A stretch of DNA of 64,000 bases from Periplaneta americana (taxonomy: Eukaryota > Arthropoda > Insecta > Blattodea > Blattidae): positions 128,715,621-128,779,620 of the forward strand of contig NC_091125.1 of NCBI RefSeq assembly GCF_040183065.1, read 5' to 3'. The notes below the pieces were generated by a model, which worked only from the letters and a program-made list of their open reading frames with translations, had not been told where the DNA came from and did not search any database. A program made the translations under genes and the position numbers. Shown here in pieces: positions 43,696 to 55,100 of this stretch. Position 1 is the first letter of the stretch; the number at the start of each line of letters is the position of its first letter.

Positions 43696-46600
43696 CTGAA
43701 ACACAATCCATGAATGTTAATTATCTGTGTGACATTACAAAGCATTTCTTAGCTTTGATAAAGAAAGAACTAAAGACTGTGATGCACTTACTTACAGGGT
43801 AGTACTGTCACTTCAGATAGAACTCTATGATGGAAAACATAAATCTATTTTTTTTGGACTAGAAAAAATAGCTTAGCATGTAATTTATAAATATGATTTA
43901 ATTACATCTCAGAATATAATAATAAGCTTGGTGAAAGATACCTAGAGAAGAATAAATAAATGTATATAGTATTTGTGGACCTAGAAAAGGCCTTCCCATG
44001 TATGGTGGGTCCCTATCACCACGGCATGGCGCGTCCTCAGGTTGCGGATAGAGGAGACGGCCTCCAGATATGGAGGGTAGCTGCGAATATATTGAATAAG
44101 CAGTCGTGGACAGCCGATAAGGGGTGGTCCTCCAGCTTGGGGGTTGGGCGAAGGGCTAACAACCCATCACCGTAAAAAACAGCTTGTTACGAATTCCTAC
44201 AGTAAGCCTCGGAATAGGACTGATTCTCTGGCACGACCACAGCAAAGGAATAAGGTTTTGAGATTTGGCACTTGGAACGTAACTAGTCTTTATAGAACAG
44301 GAGGGGTAACATTAGTAGCAAAAGAACTAGCTAGATATAGAATAGACTTTGTGGGAGTACAAGAGGTTAGGTTAGATGGGAATGGCATATCACAAATAGG
44401 AGATTACTTGTTGTATTATGGGGAAGGAAACAATAATCACCAATTAGGAACAGGATTCTTTGTTCATAAAAGAATAAAATCAGCAGTAAAAAAGGTCGAA
44501 TTTATCAGTGACAGGTTATCATATTTAGTACTTAAGGGTAGATGGTGCGACATCATAGTTATAAATGCTCACGCCCCTACAGAAGAGAAAGACGACTATA
44601 TAAAGGATAGCTTCTATGAGGAATTGGAACATACTTTTGATCAGTTCCCTAGATATCATATGAAAATTTTATTGGGGGATTTCAACGCTAAAGTAGGACG
44701 GGAGGATATTTTTAGACCAACTATTGGAAAAGAGAGCCTACACGCAATTAGTAGTGACAATGGAGTTAGATTAGTCAACTTTGCCACATCGAAAAATTTA
44801 ATTGTCAAAAGTACAACATTCCCCCATAAGGATATACATAAATATACTTGGACTTCTCCAGATGGATTGACACACAACCAAATAGATCACGTCTTGATAG
44901 ATAAACGGAGACATACTAGTATAGTAGATATTCGAACTTTCAGAGGTGCAGACTGTAATTCTGACCATTATTTGGTGATTGGAGAATTAAGAGAAAGATT
45001 ATCAGTAGCCAAGCGAGTAGAGCAACAAGTTAATATTACTAAATTCAATATTTTGAAATTAAAGGACGAGGAAGCTAAGCAAAATTATCAGGTCGAAATT
45101 TCGAATAGGTTTGCGACTTTAGAAAGTTCCGACGAAGTTGAGAAAGAATTAGATGTTAATAGCGTGTGGGAAAATATCAGAGATAGTATCAAAATTGCAG
45201 CTGAGCAGAGCATAGGTTATTATGAAACTAAGAAAAAGAAACCGTGGTTTGATGAACATTGTTGCATGGTAGTAGAAAGAAGGAAACAGGCAAAATTGAA
45301 ATTCTTACAGGATCCAGTTGAGGAGAATAGAGATAATTATTTCAATGAAAGACGGGAAGCAAGTCGTACACTTAGGAATAAAAAGAGAGGTTACTTGAAG
45401 GAAAAACTGAATGAGGTAGAAACAAATAGTAAGAATAAAAACATTCGAGATTTATATAAGGGTATAAAGGAATTTAAGAACGGATATCAGTCAAGGGTAA
45501 ACGTGATCAAGGATGAGAATGGTGACTTGCTTGCAGACTCTTCATCAATCCTAAACAGATGGAAAAACTATTTTGCGCAACTACTAAATGTACATAGGCC
45601 AAATAGAAATGATCGGGACGATATTGAAATACAAACTGCTGAGCCATTTATACCCGAACCCACGATTTCAGAAGTCGAAATTGCGATAGAAAATCTGAAA
45701 AAGTACAAGTCTCCAGGTATCGATCAAATTCCAGCAGAATTAATACAAGAGGGTGGAAGTGCATTATATAGCGAAATTTATAAACTTGTACTTGCTATTT
45801 GGGAAAAGGAAATTGTACCAGAACAATGGAAGGAGTCCATAATTGTACCTATTTTTAAAAAGGGGGACAAAACGAACTGTGGTAACTTTCGAGGAATATC
45901 ACTTTTGTTGACGTCGTACAAAATTTTGTCCAATATTCTTTTGAGGAGATTAACTCCGTACGTAGATGAAATTATTGGGGATCATCAGTGCGGTTTTCGG
46001 CGTAATAGATCGACTATTGATCAGATTTTTTGTATTCGGCAGATAATGGAGAAAAAATGGGAGTATAAGGGTACAGTACATCAGTTATTCATAGATTTCA
46101 AAAAGGCATATGACTCGGTTAAGAGGGAAGTATTATATGATATTCTTATTGAATTTGGTATTCCCAAGAAACTAGTTCGATTAATTAAAATGTGTCTCAG
46201 TGAAACATACAGCAGAGTCCGTATAGGTCAGTTTCTATCTGATCCTTTTCCAATTCACTGCAGGCTAAAGCAGGGAGATGCACTATCACCTTTACTTTTT
46301 AACTTCGCTTTAGAATATGCCATTAGGAAAGTTCAGGATAACAGGCAGGGTTTGGAATTGAACGGGCTACATCAGCTTCTTGTCTATGCAGATGACGTGA
46401 ATATGTTAGGAGAAAATACACAAACGGTTAGGGAAAACACGGAAATTTTACTTGAAGCAAGTAAAGCGATCGGTTTGGAAGTAAATCCCGAAAAGACAAA
46501 GTATATGATTATGTCTCGTGACGGGAATATTGTACAAAATGGAAATATAAATATTGGAGATTTATCCTTCGAAGAGGTGGAAAAATTCAAATATCTTGGA

Positions 46601-49600
46601 GCAACAGTAACAAATGTAAATGACACTCGGGAGGAAATTAAACGCAGAATAAATATGGGAAATGCCTGTTATTATTCGGTTGAGAAGCTCTTATCATCCA
46701 GTCTGCTGTCCAAAAATCTGAAAGTTAGAATTTATAAAACAGTTATATTACCGGTTGTTCTATATGGCTGTGAAACTTGGACTCTCACTCTGAGAGAGGA
46801 ACATAGGTTAAGGGTGTTTGAGAATAAGGTGCTTAGGAAAATATTTGGGGCTAAGCGGGATGAAGTTACAGGAGAATGGAGAAAGTTACACAACACAGAA
46901 CTGCACGCATTGTATTCTTCACCTGACATAATTAGGAACTTGAAATCCAGACGTTTGAGATGGGCAGGGCATGTAGCACGTATGGGCGAATCCAGAAATG
47001 CATATAGAGTGTTAGTTGGGAGACCGGAGGGAAAAAGACCTTTAGGGAGGCCGAGACGTAGATGGGAGGATAATATTAAAATGGATTTGAGGGAGGTGGG
47101 GTATGATGATAGAGACTGGATTAATCTTGCACAGGATAGGGACCGCTGGAGGGCTTATGTGAGGGCGGCAATGAACCTTCGGGTTCCTTAAAAGCCATTT
47201 GTAAGTAAGTAAGTAAGTAAGAAAAGGCCTTCGACAATAAATTGGAATAAACTGATGGGGATTCTAAAAAAAAAAATTGGTGTGGATTGGAAAGAGAGAA
47301 GGTTGTTCAGTAATCTTTTTATGAAACGAGTTGAAGTCAGAATAAGAGAAAAAATGTCAGAAGGAAGTAAAATAGGGAGAGAAATACGTCAAGGATGCTC
47401 TTCATCACCTACTCTGTTCAACATCTACTTGGAGGATTTAGTAAAGAACTGTTTTCAGAACATGGGAGGAGTAATAGTAGGAGGAAGCATAAAGTGCATG
47501 AGATTGGCGTTGTTAACAGAAGAGGAGATGATATTAAGGGATATGCTAAATGACAGCTGTGAGCAGTATGGGATGAAGATAATTGCAAACAAAACGAAGA
47601 CCATGGTCACAGGAAGAAAAGTAAAGAAGGTAAACTTGCGAATTCTAAATGAGGCAGTAGAGCAAGTGGACAGCTTCAAATATTTAGAATGTACTATAAG
47701 CAGTAACATGAGCTGCTGCCAGGAAGTCAAAAGGAGGATAGCAATGGCAAAGGAAGCTTTTAATAGAAAAAGGAGCATCTTTTGCGGACTCTGGGAAAAG
47801 AACCAAGGAAGAGACTAGTGAAGTGCTTTGTGTGGAGCGTAGTATTGTATGGGGCAGAAACATGGACATTACGACGAAGTGAAGAGAAGTGACTAGAAGC
47901 ATTTGAAATGTGGATATGGAGAAAGATGGAGCATGTGAAATGGACAGATGGAATAAAAAACGAAGCTGTGTTGGAAAGAGTGGGTAAAGAAAGAATAATG
48001 CTGAAACTGATCAGGAAGAGAAAAAAGGAATTGACTGGGTCACTGACTGAGAAGAAACTGCCTACTGAAGGATGCAATAGAAGGAACGGTAAATGGTAGA
48101 AGGGTTCGGGCAGATGATAGACTATATTAAGATACATGGATCATATGCGGAAACAAAGAGGAAGGCATAAAATAGGGAAGATTGGAGAGTGCTGAGTTTG
48201 CAGTGAAAGACCTGCCCTTGGGCAGAACACTATGAATTAATGAATGAATTTGGTATGATAAACCCAAGGTGAATACTACCAAAGGCATTGTACTGTACTC
48301 GATGTTTAGGCAATGTTTTGTTTTTCCTGACTTTTGTCCACTGCCTGCAGGATCGCATCCTATAGCTGCGTAAATTGCCTGCTCAATCAAAGTTGTTTTG
48401 CCGCTGGGTGGCAGGCAGTGCCCACCACTATTAACATTATTAATATATGCAAAGTCACTACCTGCCACTTAGCGGCTACTCGCGCATAATCGTTGATTGG
48501 ACAGGCAGTGTAAGCAGCCATAAGATGTGATCCAACAGGCAGTGCTTTTGTCATATGACTCCCGACAACCACCTCTCTTGTCTCAAGGGAACAGCATCTT
48601 CAGCCATTTAATGTGCTGCTGATTAGATAGATGACTAGTGTGTCGTAGAAGACAGCTGATTATATATGAAGTGTGATGATGAAGAGTGACAGGGATTGGA
48701 TAGAAAGCAAGTACTGTAGTGACCTTTTAGTAGCCTAGTAGGTACTATCGTAGCATTTGCCTAGGGAGACTTTGGGAACCACAAAAAAAAGCTCTAGTTA
48801 GACATATAATGTGCCAACCACTAGAACTGTTCTTTCAGAAAACGTATAAGATGGAATTCGTCCACTGGCACTGTAGGTAATGAGCAGAATTCATACTCCA
48901 GAATTTCGATTGGGTATGGGTTCGAATCCAACCTGGACTAAATACCTGATTGCAACTCATTATTGTCAGGTCCATCAATGCTTTATAAAACGCAGTTGTT
49001 ACAGCATCATTAAATAATTAATTAAAAAAGTGTGATTCCATGACAGGAAGTTTCCATTACATGCTTCGTGGGTTAAAAGAACAAGCTGTCTGGCATAAAA
49101 TCAATGAATGTGATTTATTAAACGTCAGAAGCTATCAATTATCTGGTATCATTTGTTGGAGACAAGAGAATACCACCAAAAAAATTCTGCACTGTGTCAA
49201 GGGGACAGTGGCACACATAATACGTCACCCAGTTGATGCATTTGCATATTTATAAGATAGAACATTACGATGAAAACCCCACGTGTATGTCTCGAGGATT
49301 GTGAGTGAAACTGATTCGGGTTTCACAGTTTTCTCCACCCTTTTGACGTTTAAGCATTGGACTCAATGGGGCTGGCGTCTCAGAGCTTTCTATTCTACAT
49401 CTGCACATTTTAATGTACTTCATTCATTTTATGTACAGTAGATTCACTGTGATATTGCTTCTATTCTAACGAGATGAAATCTAAAAATTATAATTAAAGC
49501 TAGGACAACAAAAAAAATGGCTAAGAAAATTGAAGGTGCTTAAATAAACACTTAAAAAAAAGAGAGGGAATTGAAATAGAAAATACAGAGTACGAAGGGA

Positions 49601-50209
49601 AAAAGAGCAATCATAAAAAGAAAAAAAAAAACATAATGAGTGAAGTGGTAAACTTACCCACCACCGATAGTAATCATCTTGGAGTCAGCAGCCATAAATA
49701 GTTCTGCTGAGTGATTGATTCCAGCTTCAGTTTGGGCACAATCCATACCCACCCAAGGATATTTTGCTCTTTCTGGATATAGGCTGAAGAGAAATGTTTC
49801 ACCAGTTCCAAAATATGCTTGACGATTCCCGTGATCATCTTTCACATTTCTTTCATGCCACCGTGTAGAGCAGTATGCACCGAACACCTATGAAAGAATC
49901 AAGACATCAACTGCACTTGTTTTTGGTTGTGACGTTTCTTTCAATTGGTGATTAATTTATGACAGAGTGCAATTTTTTCCATAAATTTCCATCTCGGTTT
50001 TTAACACTTTTACAGTTCAATTAAATTTCTTCTACACACAATTTTAATTAATAACAACATGCTAAGAAACTAATCTTGATTAACACAAATCCATGTGCTA
50101 TGTTCTAAGATCTGATGAAGCATCAAAATTAATTTTGTCATACATCCCGAAAGCCTGCAAATGACTTCTAAAAAAAGGCTAGAGACTAAAATAGATCACT
50201 CAGAACAAC

Positions 50210-50240
<31 letters not shown>

Positions 50241-52056
50241 AATGATGGTGATGACTTCTACAACAATGATTATGACCAGGGAGCGGATGTTGATGACCTA
50301 AAAATCTAATTAAAATGATCAATAAAATGTCCTTAAAGTAATGGAAAAATGACATGAAATTAAAAGAAAATGACATTTAAATATTATTCACTGTACTCGC
50401 ATCACAACTTCTTAAAAATTAGTCACCTTGTTTCAATGACAGCTCTGTAAATGTCAGAGAGAGAAGGCAACTTCCTGGAATTTGATCAAGATAAAGAAAA
50501 CGAGAATGCAACAAAATGAAAGTTTTAAGGGAAAACTATAGATTTTAATCAGGGCTTACAATGTGTTTCATTCAGGGGTGGTCCATATCAGTGCCTTCAT
50601 TCTCCATCTCCTCCTCCTCCCGATCTTCACTTTTGTTAGCAGATCTTCCAGATGGGGAGTGTAAATAACAAAATAAATTGTGGGTGTAGCATGCATTGTT
50701 GAAATCTTTGCGTTAAAAATACTGTCTATTGTAATACATCCCTTCCAAACCATATTGGGGACACAACGTCCTTTGTCCAGGAAATGCTGAAAGTCCCCCC
50801 CCCCCTTTTCCAAACATAAATTCTAAAGACATCCTCGTACCAACAAAAGAACAGTAGCGGTCAAAGCCCTCACTTAAACTAATCTGCTGTCAAGCATTTT
50901 ATGTTACTTCTATTGTGTGAGGTGAGAAACAAACTTCAGACTGCTTCGCCTTTGTAACTGGCCTAGATGACGGTTTCTATTGGACGAAAGTAATAATCTA
51001 GATCAGGATTTAATATCAAAATAGAATTGTAATAACCTTGGCCCGTAACTCTGGCTGTGATTTAGTCTAGTGGTTGTATGACATTTAGGTTCAGCTAAAG
51101 GACATGTCAAATTTCTTCTGGTAGAATAAACATGTTGTTCTTCGTTATATTTTTGACAATTTTTATGATATTTTAATAATCTATATTTATATATTTGTTT
51201 AATTTAGAAAACATTAAAATCGGAATAAATCAAATTTGTTGGATAATTAATTGACTTGTATTTGGGATCATTGTTTGGATAACACATAGACAAAGAACGT
51301 TTTTCAAGTTCAGATATATTTGTTTCCTGTGCTGAGGTTTTCAGATCTTCATGCACGAAAAAAACTGTACACCTAAATTATAAACAACATCCTAGCTGCA
51401 AGTCTATGCAAATGGGGGGAAGGGGGACTTGTCTGGGGAAAGTTTCTATAGAAGGTTAGTCAGTTCCTTCTTGTTTTCGAATTTGTCTTTCAAGACTATA
51501 CATACTGTACTTCTGCATAGACAATAACTTCGTATTAATTCACAAGTTCACTAATTCTACCGAATAATAATGTACACACTACGACAGAACTGCATTTGTT
51601 TGTCGCTACGAGACTGTAACTCAACTTCTCCACTTCATGTGTTCGGCAAGAGTGAACATGCTCTAAAGTCATAAACTCATAACCTGCTGACCACTATTCT
51701 AAGCAATTCGGTATTTTGGGAAGAAAAAAGTTTATTTTACAAACCTCATTGTTACAAGTCTTTATCATGAGTAAGGTCGGTTCATGATGCTCAACACGCA
51801 CGTAGAATGTCGTCAAACTGCAACCATGTTCCTCGGTGGTGTAGAGGAGCACTGGCTGGTACATGGTGATCCTCACTGGTAGCCAAGACCACAATGTAAA
51901 AAGCTGCAACATCAGAGCCCACTTAGTATCGTATGTACTCAAAATGTACTGGTACAAATACTTGTAATGCTAATTTACTGTGCTACATTGTATCACGACA
52001 TCTAGATATGAAACAAAACTGATGTACGAAAGCTATTCAGAAATGGAATGATTACC

Positions 52057-52111
<55 letters not shown>

Positions 52112-55100
52112 TTTTACGTATTTTGAATAGAATATGAATGCGTTCTGTAAAAATGGCAGAAAAGTCATAGATAGAATTCTGTATAAACAGAATAATGCAA
52201 AGTTCCAGACAGCCAACATAATGGCCCAAGCAGCTATTTCTCAATATTACAGCATTTACCTTTGGTGCTGTAGCTTTTAAAATATGACTTGGAGGAAATG
52301 CTCCTATGTACAGGTCTAATACATTACCATATAAAGTAAACTTTAATGTGGTATGACAGTCATTGTGTTGTAAAACACAGTTTTACGAGAACAAGTGTAA
52401 AATAGGGCTCTTGGATTAGTTTAAGGTGGAGGCGGCGGCGGCAGCAGCAGCAGCAGCAGCAGCAGTAGTGCTGGACTTCTGAAGTATCTTTAAAGTGGTG
52501 TATTTAATGATCATGATCTAAGTATAGATGTTTTTATTTCTGTAAGATATGCTCCGATTTTCTGCTCTAATGTAAATTGTTTTAAATTAATTCACTATTA
52601 ATAATTTTATTGGAAAAACCGTGATAGAAAATGTAACGAAACAATATTGACAAGTATAAATAAATAATCTGAGGCACAACAGCCCATAAAGGACCATGAC
52701 TGACCAGCCGGCTGCTGGCCTCACGTCCACATGCAGAAGCAGAGGTGGATGATCATTCAACCAGAATGGAGGTATTGTGTATTTAGATCTTCCCAGCCAT
52801 TTTAGCTGGCTTTCGTAACCGGATTTCGCTACCTATCATAGCTCCTGAAGAGCATCACAATGCTGGGTAGGCACCAGTCCCATACACTGGGCGAAATTTC
52901 ATGAGAAATTTCTTCTCCCATGAGGACTCGAAGCAGTGCACATTCTGTAACGTGAGTCCTAGGGAGGATGCCTTAGACCACGACGCCATGGCATGGGACA
53001 TTGACAAGTATTCTACAGTGGAATTTACAGTGTATTTTATGTTTATATTGATTCAATAATATTTATAAGATTACAAGCATATTATTCCTTTCTTCTTAAA
53101 TTCAAACTTTTCTATTACTTCTTTGGAAATTCATGCATGCATAATAAGGGAGTTTTAAAATTAGTGATCATTAATTCTTTAAGAAAGGGTCTCTTCACTA
53201 TGTGTGCAGTTGTCTCACTTTAGGGGATGAACCTTGATTAAACTAAACTTGTAACGGTTTTTTCTTCTCCCAGTGATGATAATGTAATAAAAATGTGACT
53301 TACTATTCTCACTACCTATTTATGAATATAAACAGGCGAATAAACGAATTAATTAATATATAATTCCCGACTTCCTACACAATTATACAGGTGATATTGT
53401 GTAGATCTACTCATTTACAGTCTGACACAATTTTAAAACCACAAGCCGCAACTCTTCTGTATAGTACAACGGATAAGAAAATCACTGACTTTGATTTCGA
53501 CTGGATTGAAATTGTGTGCTTTTGATTTGAAATATAGCTCAGTTAATTGTTCACGAAATAATTATATTTCATAGGTATTGTTCTCAGATAAATTGACTTT
53601 CAGATTAAATATGAACAAAATTTGTTCAATAGCTTAGGAGAAATATCTCTGTATAAATAGACATATGAAGGGTACACGGGAAAAACGAACAATGTCACAT
53701 TTCCATTAAGGGTAAGATAATGATCTATTTCAGTATATTACTGCAAAATTTATTGGTATTTCTACTTGAAATGAAGGAAATGATGAGTGTATCCGTGGTT
53801 TTAATTCTCCTTTACCACTTTTGGTAAAAATAACACTAAAGTTTGTAGTAATACAGTGAATTAGATAACGACATCACCCTTAAAGGAATTGTGACATTGT
53901 TCGTTTTTCCAGTGTACCCTTCACATGGCATACCGAGAACCACATTCTTGGCATCAGAGATTTGCTGAAAATATGTATTTTCATGTAAATCTCGAAATCT
54001 ATTATCATTACAGCATCCACACACTTTACCTTTGTAATGTGTAATGAGAAAGCACAATAAAATCTATGGGCAATGATTACTGAAATAAATCATACAACAG
54101 CGTAGTACATCACTGACGATGACTACTGCTGATATTCATTCAGTAATCGGTGTGATAAACAAACCGAAGCTTAAGCTGTCAGCAGGGCCATTTCACTATT
54201 CACTACAGGTCAGAGCAGGATTTACAGTGACTGTACAAATTGCAAGGTGTCCCAAGCATGGCGATTAGAGGATGGTTTGTAACAGATCTGTCACTATAAA
54301 GTGAATTTAATTATTGATTCATCATTGTCGTTTCAGTAACTACAGCAACTTTCAGAAACAAATTAAAGTCGATAATCAAAGTTCTATTGCACTGAATAAT
54401 AAAAGATTTGTTCAGCATTGAAAGCATCTGTGCAGCATTTATTTGCATGAATAGCAACATGCACTCTGTATTAAATACTTACTCATCTCTTTCACTTAGT
54501 AACAATGACAATAACACAAAACTGTCTCTGCAGCTGACAACACAACACAACACAACATAAAGATATACGATCATTACACATGCTAGGCCCAACCTGTCGT
54601 TATCATGCTCTGCTACTTACTTCCTCCTGATCTACCACTTGCGACCTGATGTTATAAATGGGGTAAGTCCCCATGGAAGGGACTCGAGCACCAGGAGAAT
54701 GAGATCCCTTGAGGCAGCACAAAAAACACAACCAACACACACTCGTTACTGGTACCCGACATAGACATCACCCAGACAAGACAGGATAAAATATAGTGTG
54801 GTCTGATAGTTCAGGGACTGGCACATAATCTGTGGTATACAGAAAAATGGCAATTTTCATCTTCTTCAGCTGCCCGCGCACTATGAATTATCTCCTACTC
54901 CTGAATTACTTTATTTTCATTCAAGTATGTGTTACAATCTAACTTAGACACATTTGCGGGAAGGACAGATTGCTGGTTGGTGTAGAACAAATCCACGAAC
55001 ACTTAGACTGCTCATGTGAGCCAATAATATAATAGATTATAACATATTAACTGGAGCGACTTTTCAACATGTGCTCACATGATTTGGTGAAGATGGATTT

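Larger units (their letters stand above)
43996..47219 (+). mobile_element. Full-length RTE-type LINE with perfect 13-bp target-site duplication
   Basis: AGAAAAGGCCTTC occurs at 43983-43995 and 47220-47232, exactly flanking 3,224 bp. The element has a roughly 150-base leader with a small frame, one long endonuclease/reverse-transcriptase frame, a 3' UTR of only 28 bases and a (GTAA)n tail, the short microsatellite-like end typical of RTE elements. It is inserted in an older LINE in the last intron of sky, antisense to that gene. The exact duplication and intact frame indicate a recent insertion. Confidence 0.92.
43930..48245 (+). pseudogene. Older LINE, interrupted by a younger LINE
   Basis: Left piece (to 43995) encodes [11 protein letters not shown], the reverse-transcriptase palm motif; the right piece (from 47233) continues [53 protein letters not shown] and [18 protein letters not shown]. 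The FADD catalytic box that should follow SIKCMR is deleted ([12 protein letters not shown]), and several stops are present, so it is dead. The end near 48245 is a short ATGAATTA-type repeat. Same family as the antisense copy at 59215-59690. Confidence 0.82.
51904..54620. other. sky intron upstream of first TLDc exon
   Basis: Holds microsatellites, a family E SINE and a TIR-bounded MITE, listed separately. No extra exon recognised. Confidence 0.5.

Noticed and set aside
43470-43802. 110-codon + strand open frame
   Set aside because: It is the antisense shadow of the last coding exon of sky.
50211-50240. CRISPR-like or coding repeat
   Set aside because: Simple (GAT)n microsatellite without spacers.
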